DNA of 64,000 bases from Streptomyces sp. AP-93 (GTDB lineage Bacteria > Actinomycetota > Actinomycetes > Streptomycetales > Streptomycetaceae). The translations under genes were made by a program, and so were the position numbers. Numbering within the stretch: position 1 is the first letter of the stretch; each line of letters opens with the position of its first letter. The stretch is taken from positions 151,849-215,848 of the forward strand of contig NZ_JALGBX010000017.1 of assembly GCF_022808175.1 (NCBI RefSeq). The letters are read 5' to 3'. The notes under the pieces are model-generated. The model searched no databases. It was not told where the DNA came from and saw only the letters and a list, made by a program, of their open reading frames with translations. Shown here piece by piece: positions 49,404 through 58,690 of this stretch.

Positions 49404-51959
49404 GTGCCGGAACTCGTACTGGAATTGAATGGAAGGACCTGGACGCTCGATCCGTCCAGGTCGTACTCGCTGGGGCGCGACCCCCAGGGAGACGTGGTGA
49501 TCGATGACGCCCGGGTGTCGTGGCGCCACGCCACCATCGCCTGGAACGGGCGAGGTTGGGGAATCGAGGACCACGGCAGCACCAACGGCACCTACGTGCG
49601 CGGGGCGAGGGTCCAGCAGGCCGAGCTCGTACCCGGCACGCCGGTGCACCTGGGCAACGCCACCGACGGGCCGCGGCTGAATCCCGTCGCGGGCGCCGCC
49701 GCGGCGGCCCCGGCGCCGCAGCCGGCCGTGGCGCAGCAGGCGCCCGCCCAGGCGTACGCGCAGCAGCCGCAGGCGCAGCCTCAGCCGCAGGCACCGCAGC
49801 AGCCCTGGGAACAGCAGGTCCAGCAGGCCCCGCCGTTCCCGCAACAGCAGGCCCAGCAGCCGCACCAGGCGCAGCCCTTCCCGCAGCAGCAGCACCAGCA
49901 GCACCAGCAGCAGCCGGGCGGCGGCGGTACCCCCGGCTACGGCGACCACCGCAGCCCGACGACGTTCCACCAGCTCGCGCTGGGCCACGTCATGCGCATC
50001 GGCCGTGCGCTGGAGAACGAGCTGGTGGTCTCCGACCTCCAGGTCTCCCGCCACCACGCGGAATTCCACTCGATGCCGGGCGGCCGCTTCGAGATCCGCG
50101 ACCTCGGCAGCCACAACGGCACCTACGTCAACGGCCAGCCCCTGGCGAAGTCGGGCACCGCGCTGCTCGGCCCCAACGACATCGTCGGCGTCGGCCACTC
50201 GACCTTCCGGATCGTCGGCGACCGCCTCGAAGAGTTCGTCGACACCGGTGACGTCTCCTTCTCGGCCCGCCACCTCACGGTCACGGTCGACGGCGGCAAG
50301 CAGATCCTCAAGGACGTCACCTTCGGCGTCCCGGAGAAGTCGCTGATCGGCGTCATCGGCCCCTCCGGCTCCGGCAAGTCGACGCTCCTCAAGGCGCTGA
50401 CCGGCTACCGCCCGGCCAACGAGGGCGACGTCCTCTACGACAACCGCAACCTGTACAAGCAGTTCGCGGAGCTCCGCCAGCGCATCGGCCTGGTCCCGCA
50501 GGACGACATCCTGCACAAGGAGCTGAAGGTCAGCACCGCCCTGAAGTACGCGGCCAAGCTCCGCTTCCCGGGCGACACCGCCGAGTCCGAGCGCGCCGCC
50601 CGCATCAACGAGGTGCTGCGCGAGCTCAAGCTCGACATCCACAAGGACAAGAAGATCACCTCGCTCTCGGGCGGCCAGCGCAAGCGCGTGTCCGTGGCCC
50701 TGGAGCTGCTGACCAAGCCCTCGCTGATCTTCCTGGACGAGCCCACCTCGGGCCTCGACCCGGGCATGGACCGCGACGTCATGCAGCTGCTGCGCGGCCT
50801 CGCCGACGACGGCCGCACGGTCCTCGTCGTCACGCACTCGGTCGCCGAGCTGGCCATCTGCGACAAGCTGCTGGTCATGGCCCCGGGCGGCTCGGTCGCG
50901 TACTTCGGCCCGCCGGACGAGGCGCTGAACTTCTTCGGCTACACCACCTGGGCCGACGTGTTCTCCGCCTTCGAGAGCTACCGGGACTACGACTGGGCCG
51001 GCCGCTGGAAGGGCTCGCAGCACTACCAGCTCTACGCCGCCGACATCGACGCGGTCGCCCCGCAGTCGGTGCAGCCCGCCGTGCAGCAGACCCGGCCGCC
51101 GAAGCCGCAGGGCTGGGGTTCCCAGCTCTGGACGCTGATGCGCCGCTACATGTCGGTCATCGCGTCCGACAAGGGCTTCATCGGGCTGATGCTGATCCTC
51201 CCGGCGGTCCTCGGCGTGGTCTCCGTCGTCATCCCCGCGAAGTTCGGGCTCGCGCCGCCCGTGGCGCCGTCCCGCTTCAACGGCGACGCCGGCACGATCA
51301 TGCTGATCCTCGCGGTCGGCATGTGCTTCTCCGGTGCGGCCAACTCTGTCCGCGAGCTGATCAAGGAACGCGTGATCTACGAGCGCGAGCGCGCGACCGG
51401 CCTGTCCCGGTCGGCGTACCTCGCGTCGAAGGTGATCGTCCTCGGGTTCATCACGGCCATCCAGGGCGTGATCATCTGCGCGATCGGCTTCTACCCGCGC
51501 GACCTGCCCGCCGAGGGCCTGCTGATGCCGCCGGCCGTGGAGATCTGCCTGTCGGTCATCGCGCTCGGCTTCACCTCCATGATGTTCGGCCTGGTGATCT
51601 CCTCGCTGGTGAAGACCGCCGAGAAGACCATGCCGCTGCTCGTCATGTTCGCGATCGTCCAGGTCGTCTTCACCGGCATCCTCTTCCAGGTCTACGACTC
51701 TCCGGGCCTGGAGCAGTTCGCCTGGCTGATGCCCTCCCGCTGGGCCATCGCCGCGGCCGGCACCACGCTGAACCTCGGCGTGCTCATGCCGCCGTGGGAC
51801 GCGGAGAACCCGACCAACACCGACCCGCTCTGGGACGCCACGGCCGGCCAGTGGGGCCTGAACATCACGATCCTGCTGCTCATCGGCGTCGCGTGCGGCT
51901 TCGCCGTGCAGCGCCTGCTGCGCCGCCACGAGCCCGAGGTCATGCGCGCGGGCAAGTAG
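49404..51959 (+). CDS. Double-FHA-domain ABC exporter (Rv1747-like)
   Basis: An 851-residue fused regulator-transporter. FHA domain 1 is at about 5-85 (LGRDPQGDVVIDDARVSWRH, STNGTYV). A Gln/Pro-rich linker follows at about 95-180. FHA domain 2 is at about 190-270 (IGRALENELVVSDLQVSRHH, SHNGTYVNG). The ABC ATPase (about 290-530) has IGPSGSGKSTLLK, LSGGQRKRVSVALEL and LIFLDEPTSGLD. Six helices of the ABC-2 membrane domain follow. This is the architecture of M. tuberculosis Rv1747, whose FHA domains bind phosphothreonine made by a Ser/Thr kinase. No kinase gene is near. Confidence 0.93.
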   Translation: MPELVLELNGRTWTLDPSRSYSLGRDPQGDVVIDDARVSWRHATIAWNGRGWGIEDHGSTNGTYVRGARVQQAELVPGTPVHLGNATDGPRLNPVAGAAAAAPAPQPAVAQQAPAQAYAQQPQAQPQPQAPQQPWEQQVQQAPPFPQQQAQQPHQAQPFPQQQHQQHQQQPGGGGTPGYGDHRSPTTFHQLALGHVMRIGRALENELVVSDLQVSRHHAEFHSMPGGRFEIRDLGSHNGTYVNGQPLAKSGTALLGPNDIVGVGHSTFRIVGDRLEEFVDTGDVSFSARHLTVTVDGGKQILKDVTFGVPEKSLIGVIGPSGSGKSTLLKALTGYRPANEGDVLYDNRNLYKQFAELRQRIGLVPQDDILHKELKVSTALKYAAKLRFPGDTAESERAARINEVLRELKLDIHKDKKITSLSGGQRKRVSVALELLTKPSLIFLDEPTSGLDPGMDRDVMQLLRGLADDGRTVLVVTHSVAELAICDKLLVMAPGGSVAYFGPPDEALNFFGYTTWADVFSAFESYRDYDWAGRWKGSQHYQLYAADIDAVAPQSVQPAVQQTRPPKPQGWGSQLWTLMRRYMSVIASDKGFIGLMLILPAVLGVVSVVIPAKFGLAPPVAPSRFNGDAGTIMLILAVGMCFSGAANSVRELIKERVIYERERATGLSRSAYLASKVIVLGFITAIQGVIICAIGFYPRDLPAEGLLMPPAVEICLSVIALGFTSMMFGLVISSLVKTAEKTMPLLVMFAIVQVVFTGILFQVYDSPGLEQFAWLMPSRWAIAAAGTTLNLGVLMPPWDAENPTNTDPLWDATAGQWGLNITILLLIGVACGFAVQRLLRRHEPEVMRAGK

Positions 51960-51997
51960 GCACCAGGGCCGCGTACGCACGCGGACCACGCACGAAC

Positions 51998-52037
51998 GCC
52001 TCAGGGCGGCTCCGGAACACCGGGGCCGCCCTGAGGC
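51998..52037. terminator. Bidirectional hairpin after the FHA-ABC gene
   Basis: GCCTCAGGGCGGC (51998-52010) and GCCGCCCTGAGGC (52025-52037) are a perfect 13-bp stem, between two convergent genes. Confidence 0.85.
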
Positions 52038-52067
52038 GCATGGGGGGCTGGGAAGGACGCCAGAGGC

Positions 52068-52769
52068 CTAGTAGGCGCTGTTGACGTTGTCCATGGAGCC
52101 GTAGCGGTCGGCCGCGTAGTTGCAGGCCGCGACGATGTTGGCGACCGGGTCGTACTGGTCGAACTTGGTGCCCTTGACGTGGTACGCCTTGAAGGTCGGG
52201 GCGATGACCTGGAGCAGACCCTTGCTGGGGATGCCGTTCTGGGCGTTGATGTCCCAGTTGTTGATCGCCATCGGGTTGCCGCTGGACTCGCGCATGATGT
52301 TCTTGTGGATCCCGGCGTACGTGCCCGGAATACCCTCCCGCTTCATGATGAAGAGGGCTTCCTTGATCCAGCCGTCCAGGTTGTTCGCGAAGACCGGCGC
52401 GCGGTTCGCGGAACGGCTGGCGGCCGCCTTCTGCTCGCGGTCCTTCTTCGCGTCCGCCGCGGCCTTGGCCTTCGCGGCTGTTTCCTTGGCGGCCTTCGCG
52501 TCCTTGGCGTCCTTCGCGACCTTGGCCTGCTGGCCCGCGACGACCTGCTGAACGGTGAGGTGCTGCTGCACGGCCTGCGTCTGCGCGCCGTCGACGACCT
52601 TCGACCAGGCGACGGGGGCCGCGGCGACGGCCGTCTGCGTCTCGCCGGCACCGGCCGGGACGAGGGAGAAGGCGAGGGCGGCGGCGCCCAGGGTGGCTAC
52701 ACCGGCGACGGAAAGCTTGTGGGCCTTCGTCAGACGACGACTGTGGCCGGGAGTGTTGGTCTCGGACAT
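52068..52769 (-). CDS. Secreted lytic transglycosylase-like protein
   Basis: A 233-residue exported protein. The signal peptide is LSVAGVATLGAAALAFSLVPAGA (cleaved near residue 42). A charged lysine/alanine-rich coiled segment (KVAKDAKDAKAAKETAAKAK, about 80-110) links it to an SLT domain of about 110 residues. The catalytic Glu is in KNIMRESSGNPMAINNWD, with GLLQVIAPTFKAYH and ANIVAACNYAADRYGSM following. It should cleave peptidoglycan during growth or sporulation. A long gap upstream may hold a regulatory leader. Confidence 0.9.
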   Translation of the reverse strand: MSETNTPGHSRRLTKAHKLSVAGVATLGAAALAFSLVPAGAGETQTAVAAAPVAWSKVVDGAQTQAVQQHLTVQQVVAGQQAKVAKDAKDAKAAKETAAKAKAAADAKKDREQKAAASRSANRAPVFANNLDGWIKEALFIMKREGIPGTYAGIHKNIMRESSGNPMAINNWDINAQNGIPSKGLLQVIAPTFKAYHVKGTKFDQYDPVANIVAACNYAADRYGSMDNVNSAY

Positions 52770-53427
52770 GCGTAGCAACCTCTTCGAATAGCGGGGGCCG
52801 CAGGAAAGCGCCTGCCGGATCCGGGATCCGCGGCGCTGTGCGGCGAGAGCAATTCTTAGCGGTGGCAAAATCCTGTGGCAAAGGTGTGACGTACGATCCC
52901 GCTTAGTGGATCAGGGCCCGGGGCCGAGCCCGGAATTCGGGGCTCAGCGCCCGCGAGCCAGCCCTAACAGCGCCCTTATCCGTCCACTAGGGAGCTTCGT
53001 AAGTGATGTGCGTCCTATGCGCGGGCTCACATCGGTCACGTATCAATCTCACCAACCGTTGCGGCAGCAATCCGCTCAGTGACCGTTCTCATCCTTGAGT
53101 AGCAGGAGAACGTCCCCGACGTCATGCCAAAGGCACAGCTTCGCTACGGCTGGGCGGTACCCGCGCGGTAGGCCCTCCCCTGCGCGGCGCGAGCCCGGGC
53201 CACAAGACCCGGCGGAATGTCCCTTATATACAGTCCCTTCTTCCGTACCCCCTCGAGCGCCCTCCCCGCTCCACCCCGGCCGGACCCCGCCCCCTGTACC
53301 GGCCGCCGGGCACCCCCGGGCCCGGGACCTGCGTCGAGACCTGCACCGAGACCTACGCCGCCACCTGCGCGAGGCCTACGCCCCCGGCCCGATCCGCCCG
53401 CCCCGCCGCCGCGAGTACCGTGAGGCC
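52770..53427. other. Long divergent regulatory region, no gene seen
   Basis: 658 nt between the transglycosylase and histidine kinase genes. It contains GATCC-ACTAAGC-GGGATC (minus strand, near 52895-52912) and a repeated GCCACA/GCCACC pair near 52863-52880, and the GC content falls near 53020-53100. It may hold the promoters and a structured leader for the transglycosylase. Open frames across it lack coding character. A cyclic di-AMP riboswitch was considered and not confirmed. Confidence 0.45.
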
Positions 53428-54591
53428 ATGCCCTCCGGACCCCGAAGCCCCCGCGGCGGCGGCCTGGCCGCCGTGAGCACCGCCCTGCTCGCCATGAGCC
53501 GCCGGCTGGAGGTCCGCGACGTGCTGCGCACGATCGTCGCCTCGGCCCGCGAGCTGCTCGACGCCGAGTACGCGGCCCTGGGCGTCCCGGACGACCACGG
53601 CGGCTTCGCCCGGTTCGTCGTGGACGGCATCAGCGAGGAGCAGTGGCGGGCGATCGGCCCGCTGCCCCGCCAGCACGGCATCCTCGCCGCGATGCTCCAC
53701 CAGGACGGCCCCGAGCGGCTGGCCGACGTACGCGAGGACCCGCGCTTCGAGGGCTGGCCCGCCGCCCACCCCGACATGTCCGACTTCCTCGGGCTGCCCA
53801 TCCGGGACGGAGAGGAGACCCTCGGCGCCCTCTTCCTCGCGAACAAGCGGAGCGGCCCCGACGGCAGGCAGGGCTTCACCGACGAGGACGAGGAGCTCCT
53901 CTCCCTCCTCGCCCAGCACGCGGCGATCGCCCTCACCAACGCCCGCCTCTACGAGCGCAGCCGCGAGCTGACCATCGCGGAGGAGCGCTCCCGCCTGGCC
54001 CACGAGCTGCACGACGCGGTCAGCCAGAAGCTCTTCTCGCTCCGCCTGACCGCGCAGGCCGCCGCCGCCCTGGTCGACCGGGACCCGGCCCGCGCCAAGG
54101 ACGAGCTCCAGCAGGTCGCCGCCCTCGCGGCCGAGGCCGCCGACGAACTGCGCGCGGCCGTCACCGAGCTCCGCCCCGCCGCCCTGGACGAGGACGGCCT
54201 GATCGCCACCCTGCGGGGCCAGGTCCGTGTCCTGGACCGGGCCCACGCCGCGCACGTCACCTTCACCTGCGACGGCGTACGGGCCCTGCCCGCGGCCCAG
54301 GAGGAGGCCGTCCTGCGCGTGGCCCAGGAGGCCCTGCACAACGCCCTGCGCCACTCGGAGGGCGACCGGATCGAGGTCACCCTGACCCGCCGGGAGACCG
54401 GGGGAGCCGTGCTCCGGGTGACCGACGACGGAACCGGCTTCTCCCCTCCCACCGTCCGCCGGGCGGGCCGGCACCTCGGCCTGGTCTCCATGCGGGACCG
54501 GGCCGCCGGCGTCGGCGGCAAGCTCACCGTGCGCTCCGAGCCCGGAACCGGCACCGGCACCACGATCGAACTGGAGGTACCCGGTGCCTGA
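53428..54591 (+). CDS. GAF-domain sensor histidine kinase (HisKA_3 type)
   Basis: A 387-residue cytoplasmic kinase without membrane segments. A GAF domain covers about 25-175 (LRTIVASARELLDAEYAALGV, DFLGLPIRDGEETLGALFLANK). The dimerisation and phosphoacceptor region is SRLAHELHDAVSQKLFSLRL with His195. The ATPase domain has EALHNALRHSEGDRIEV (N box), VTDDGTGFSP (G1) and GLVSMRDRAAGVGGKLTVRSEPGTGTG (G2). The ATG at 53428 starts the conserved part. It overlaps the response regulator gene by 8 nt, so the two form a pair. Confidence 0.92.
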   Translation: MPSGPRSPRGGGLAAVSTALLAMSRRLEVRDVLRTIVASARELLDAEYAALGVPDDHGGFARFVVDGISEEQWRAIGPLPRQHGILAAMLHQDGPERLADVREDPRFEGWPAAHPDMSDFLGLPIRDGEETLGALFLANKRSGPDGRQGFTDEDEELLSLLAQHAAIALTNARLYERSRELTIAEERSRLAHELHDAVSQKLFSLRLTAQAAAALVDRDPARAKDELQQVAALAAEAADELRAAVTELRPAALDEDGLIATLRGQVRVLDRAHAAHVTFTCDGVRALPAAQEEAVLRVAQEALHNALRHSEGDRIEVTLTRRETGGAVLRVTDDGTGFSPPTVRRAGRHLGLVSMRDRAAGVGGKLTVRSEPGTGTGTTIELEVPGA

Positions 54592-55252
54592 CACACCGGG
54601 CCGTAGCGGCCGCGGCATCCGCATCAAAGTACTGCTCGTGGACGACCACCAGGTGGTCCGGCGGGGTCTGCGCACCTTCCTGGAGGTCCAGGACGACATC
54701 GAGGTGGTCGGCGAGGCCTCCGACGGCGAGGAGGGCATCGACCGCGCCGAGGAACTGCGCCCCGACGTCATCCTGATGGACATCAAGATGCCGGGCACCG
54801 ACGGCATCGAGGCACTGCGCAGGCTGCGCACCCTGGCGAACCCGGCACGCGTGCTGATCGTCACCAGCTTCACCGAGCAGCGCACGGTGGTCCCCGCCCT
54901 GCGGGCGGGCGCGGCCGGCTACGTGTACAAGGACATCGACCCCGACGCCCTCGCCGCCGCCATCCGCTCGGTGCACGCGGGCCACGTCCTCCTCCAGCCC
55001 GAGGTCGCCGGGGCCCTGCTCGCCGAGGAAGGCCCCGCCCCGTCATCCGGCCGCGGCGGCAACCTGACGGACCGCGAGCGCGAGGTGCTGCACCACATAG
55101 CGGACGGGCGCTCGAACCGGGAGATCGCCCGCGCGCTGGTCCTCTCGGAGAAGACGGTCAAAACGCACGTCTCGAACATCCTGATGAAGCTGGACGTCGC
55201 GGACCGTACCCAGGCGGCGCTGTGGGCGGTCAGACACGGCATCGCCCAGTAA
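54584..55252 (+). CDS. LuxR-family (NarL-type) response regulator
   Basis: A 222-residue two-component regulator. The receiver domain has the acidic pocket VLLVDDHQVV (Asp20, Asp21), the phosphoacceptor Asp66 in VILMDIKMPGTDG, and Lys in GYVYKDID. The C-terminal HTH is LTDREREVLHHIADGRSNREIARALVLSEKTVKTHVSNILMKLDV. It is encoded with the GAF histidine kinase and lies upstream of the chaplin gene, which could be among its targets, though that is only positional. Confidence 0.93.
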   Translation: MPDTPGRSGRGIRIKVLLVDDHQVVRRGLRTFLEVQDDIEVVGEASDGEEGIDRAEELRPDVILMDIKMPGTDGIEALRRLRTLANPARVLIVTSFTEQRTVVPALRAGAAGYVYKDIDPDALAAAIRSVHAGHVLLQPEVAGALLAEEGPAPSSGRGGNLTDREREVLHHIADGRSNREIARALVLSEKTVKTHVSNILMKLDVADRTQAALWAVRHGIAQ

Positions 55253-55270
55253 CCGACACGGGCAGTGATT

Positions 55271-55359
55271 CATACGGTCGGGTGTATGTAGCCCACATGG
55301 CGCATCCGGTTCGTCGGATGAGCGTTCTTCATCACGTGCCGCGGCGGCTGGCCGCGGCA
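55271..55359 (+). promoter_or_regulatory. Series of inverted repeats in the chpE leader
   Basis: Three inverted repeats follow each other: CATAC-N8-GTATG (55271-55288), CATCCG-N6-CGGATG (55303-55320) and TGCCGCGGC-N5-GCCGCGGCA (55337-55359). The last ends 6 nt before GGAGGA, the ribosome-binding site of the chaplin gene. They may be operators or mRNA hairpins controlling chpE. Confidence 0.55.
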
Positions 55360-55380
55360 GACGTACTGGAGGACGAGAAC

Positions 55381-55626
55381 GTGAAGAACTTCAAGAAGGC
55401 CACTGCCGTCACCATGATCGCGGGCGGCCTCCTCGCCGCCGGCGCGGGTGTCTCGTCGGCGCACGGTGGTGCGTCGGCGGAGGGCGAGGCCCTGAACTCG
55501 CCCGGCGTGGCCGCGGGGAACCAGCTCCAGCTCCCCGTCCACATCCCCGCGAACGTGGTGGGCAACTCGGTCAACGTGATCGGCCTGCTGAACGGCGCCT
55601 GGGGCAACACGGGCGTCAACAACTGA
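55381..55626 (+). CDS. chpE: Short chaplin ChpE
   Basis: An 81-residue secreted surface protein. The signal peptide is KKATAVTMIAGGLLAAGAGVSSAHG (cleaved near residue 28). The mature part is one chaplin domain: LNSPGVAAGNQLQLPVHIPANVVGNSVNVIGLLNGAWGNTG in the usual arrangement. The two cysteines found in most chaplins are replaced by Val and Gly, which is the hallmark of ChpE. Chaplins assemble into amphipathic fibrils that allow aerial hyphae to break the water surface. The GTG at 55381 follows GGAGGA. Confidence 0.93.
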   Translation: MKNFKKATAVTMIAGGLLAAGAGVSSAHGGASAEGEALNSPGVAAGNQLQLPVHIPANVVGNSVNVIGLLNGAWGNTGVNN

Positions 55627-55641
55627 CCCCACACCCCTTTT

Positions 55642-55704
55642 GACGCGGCGCTCGCCACCTTTCCCGACGCGGCGCTCGCCACCTTTCCCGACGCGGCGCT
55701 CGCA
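55642..55704. repeat. 24-bp tandem repeat after chpE
   Basis: The unit GACGCGGCGCTCGCCACCTT plus TCCC begins at 55642, 55666 and 55690; two copies are complete and the third is partial. Confidence 0.85.
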
Positions 55705-55726
55705 CTGCTCCGCAGGCTTCGCCCCG

Positions 55727-55818
55727 CCACGCCGGCCTCCGACCGGCGTGGCAGCCGGGCCCGCGTAGCGCCCCCGTTACCCGGTCCCGCTTCCCCCCTC
55801 TCCCTGGGAAGCGGGACC
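55727..55818. terminator. Hairpins downstream of chpE
   Basis: CCACGCCGG-N7-CCGGCGTGG (near 55727-55751) and GGTCCCGCTTCCC (55783-55795) with GGGAAGCGGGACC (55806-55818) form strong stems of 9 and 13 bp. The second is the better terminator. Confidence 0.65.
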
Positions 55819-55836
55819 GAGCCATACCCAACGCGG

Positions 55837-56066
55837 CACCGGCCCGCTCCGCGGGCTTCGCCCCGCCGGGCAAACTCCACAGCACCGGCCCGCTCCGCGG
55901 GCTTCGCGCCGCCGGGCAAACTCAGCGGCACCGGCCCGCTCCGCGGGCTTCGCGCCGCCGGGAAACTCACCGGCACCGGCCTTCCTCCGTGGGCTTCGCG
56001 CCGGCGGGCAAACTCACCGGCACCGGCCCTCCTCCGCGGACTCCGCCCCGCCGGGCAAATCCAGCC
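55837..56066. repeat. Five tandem copies of a 46-bp repeat
   Basis: Units starting with CACCGG begin at 55837, 55883, 55929, 55974 and 56021, spacing 45-47 bp. Each contains a CCGCTCCGCGGGCTTCGC-like palindrome and CCGCCGGGCAAACTC. Later copies are more degenerate. The array lies between the chpE terminator and the GGCGTTTGAGG repeats, and holds no gene. Confidence 0.85.
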
Positions 56067-56270
56067 TCGCCGGCGTTTGAGGCGCGGGGTCTGGGGCGGC
56101 GCCCCAGAAGGCCCGGCGCAGCCGGGGACGCTCGCGCGACGGTGCCGCACCCGAATCCACCCGCCACCGCAGGCATCCGCAGCCGGGCAAACTCAGCCTC
56201 GCCGGCGTTTGAGGCGCAGGGCCCGGGGCGGCGCCCCGGAAAGCCCGGCGCAGCCGGGGACGCCAGCGCA
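56065..56270. repeat. Two further copies of the GGCGTTTGAGG intergenic repeat
   Basis: CAGCCTCGCCGGCGTTTGAG occurs at about 56065 and again at about 56204, each followed by a GC-rich hairpin (TCTGGGGCGGCGCCCCAGA; CCCGGGGCGGCGCCCCGG) and CCCGGCGCAGCCGGG. They match the right arm of the repeat at 12007-12052. Confidence 0.8.
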
Positions 56271-56313
56271 GCGGCCCCGCACCGGACTCCGACCCCGCCG
56301 CAGGCGACCAGGG

Positions 56314-57099
56314 CTAAAGCCCCCGCTCCCGCTCCTCAACGGCCGAGTTGTACGCGGCGACCAGCGCCCGCCGAGCGACCCTCTCCACCGGCCGCAAAGC
56401 CTCCGCCCGCGCGGCCATCTCCGACGCGGCCACCGCCGCCCCGTGCCCCCGCTCGGTCGCCAGCGACACCATCAGGTCCACCCGCTGGGCCAGCGACAGG
56501 ACCCGTACCGCCCGCGCCGGGTACCCGGGCGCCAGCGCCTCCCGCCCGGCCTCCGTCCGTGCCCGGTACGCGGACAGCGCCGCCTCCGCGACCGGCCCGG
56601 ATCCCGCCACGTCCAGCCGGGTCAGCACTACCGTGGCCTCGCGCAGCGCCTCCGCCAGTTCCCGTTCCGCCTCGCCGAGCGACGGCACGTCCGCCGGCGG
56701 GGCCTCCCGTACGGGCAGGCAGTGCCAGGTCACCGACACGTGCACATCACCCGCGGGCCCGGCCTCGTGCACCTCCGGCACCAGCCCGACCGCCGCACCC
56801 ACCGCGACGACCGCCTCCTCGGCGTCCAGCGCCCTCGCGTTGAACTCCGCCGGCCCGCTCAGCCCCAGCGGATGCCCCGGCGCCGGGAGCGCGATCCGCA
56901 GCCCGGTCACCCCCAGCACCCGCAGCCGGCCCAGCGCCAGGGTGAGCCCCACCGGGCCGGATTCCCCGGGCAGCCCCTCCACCCGGTGCACGGAGTCCTC
57001 GCCCACGATCGACAACACGGCCTCATCGGGCGAGACGAGACCGGCCAGCAGAGCGTTCCCCCAGGCGGCCAGCCGCCCTGAACGCGGTTCGAAAAGCAT
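56314..57099 (-). CDS. Conserved hypothetical protein (Streptomyces)
   Basis: A 261-residue protein, probably soluble. It opens MLFEPRSGRLAAWGNALLAGLVSPDEAVLSIVG with alternating beta and alpha segments (GPVGLTLALGRLRVLGVTGLRIALPAPG; AEFNARALDAEEAVVAVG). The second half is helical and alanine/arginine-rich (AERELAEALREATVVLTRLD; VERVARRALVAAYNSAVEER). I know no function for it. It stands alone, transcribed towards the repeat region after chpE and divergent from the ABC ATPase gene. Confidence 0.8.
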   Translation of the reverse strand: MLFEPRSGRLAAWGNALLAGLVSPDEAVLSIVGEDSVHRVEGLPGESGPVGLTLALGRLRVLGVTGLRIALPAPGHPLGLSGPAEFNARALDAEEAVVAVGAAVGLVPEVHEAGPAGDVHVSVTWHCLPVREAPPADVPSLGEAERELAEALREATVVLTRLDVAGSGPVAEAALSAYRARTEAGREALAPGYPARAVRVLSLAQRVDLMVSLATERGHGAAVAASEMAARAEALRPVERVARRALVAAYNSAVEERERGL

Positions 57100-57241
57100 C
57101 CCCCTACTTTACGGACGGCCCCCTGGACCCGGGCCCGCGCCCGGACCCCTCCCCGAGTGGCGTAGGTTTTCCCCTGGGGCTGCGCCCACGGACGGGGCGG
57201 CGCACAGACGAACCAAGACTGCAAGGGGAGACAACACGCTC

Positions 57242-58036
<795 letters not shown>

Positions 58037-58109
58037 TCCGCGCTCCGGGGCCTGCCGTCCAACTCCCGCCGGGCCTCCCGCACCCTGTCCGGACCGCGCC
58101 CACCCGACC

Positions 58110-58115
58110 TACCAT
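58110..58115 (+). promoter_or_regulatory. -10 element of the NfeD gene (leaderless)
   Basis: TACCAT lies 6 nt before the GTG at 58122 with no ribosome-binding site between. Confidence 0.4.
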
Positions 58116-58121
58116 GACCAT

Positions 58122-58553
58122 GTGGACATCGACGCGTGGGTGTGGTGGCTCATCGGCGCGGTCGGACTGGGCATCCCCCTGGTCCTGACCGCGATGCCCG
58201 AGTTCGGCATGTTCGCCGCCGGAGCGGTGGCGGCCGCCGTGACGGCGGCCCTCGGCGGGGGAGTGGTCGCCCAAGTCCTGGTCTTCGTGGTCGTGTCGGT
58301 CGCGCTCATCGCGGTCGTCCGCCCGATCGCCAACCGGCACCGCAACCAGAAACCCCAACACCGCAGCGGAATCGACGCGTTGAGGGGTCGCAGCGCCGTG
58401 GTCCTGGAACGCGTGGACGCCGGCGGCGGGGGCAGGATCAAGCTCGCCGGCGAGATCTGGTCGGCGCGCTCCCTGGACGCGGACATCACCTTCGAACCGG
58501 GCCAGTCCGTCGACGTGGTGGAGATCGACGGGGCGACCGCCGTCGTCATGTGA
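58122..58553 (+). CDS. NfeD family protein
   Basis: A 143-residue short NfeD. Membrane helices are at about 6-25 (WVWWLIGAVGLGIPLVLTAM), 29-45 and 47-67, and the OB-fold domain begins near 85 (SGIDALRGRSAVVLERVDAGGGGRIKLAGEIWSARSLD). Short NfeD proteins act with SPFH/stomatin partners, one of which is encoded 137 nt downstream. The GTG is 6 nt after TACCAT, suggesting a leaderless transcript. Confidence 0.9.
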   Translation: MDIDAWVWWLIGAVGLGIPLVLTAMPEFGMFAAGAVAAAVTAALGGGVVAQVLVFVVVSVALIAVVRPIANRHRNQKPQHRSGIDALRGRSAVVLERVDAGGGGRIKLAGEIWSARSLDADITFEPGQSVDVVEIDGATAVVM

Positions 58554-58690
58554 CGGATGACGGACCAGCACGTGAGCAACTCACCTGTGTGCGAGCCACA
58601 TGTGGGCAAGCAGCCGACCCGCGGCCCCGGGGTCTGCGAGACTCCGCTGAACGGGGCAGCACAGACAGCCGGAAGGGCACGGGGAACCGC

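Noticed and set aside
52770..53100. Cyclic di-AMP (ydaO-type) riboswitch before the transglycosylase gene
   Set aside because: The gene type suits it, but I could not find the conserved ydaO sequence blocks on the minus strand; kept only as an unexplained leader.
55837..56066. CRISPR array
   Set aside because: The units are contiguous 46-bp repeats without unique spacers, and there are no cas genes.
55332..56150. 272-codon minus-strand frame through the repeats after chpE
   Set aside because: The protein is just the translation of 24-bp and 46-bp DNA repeats and runs antisense to chpE.
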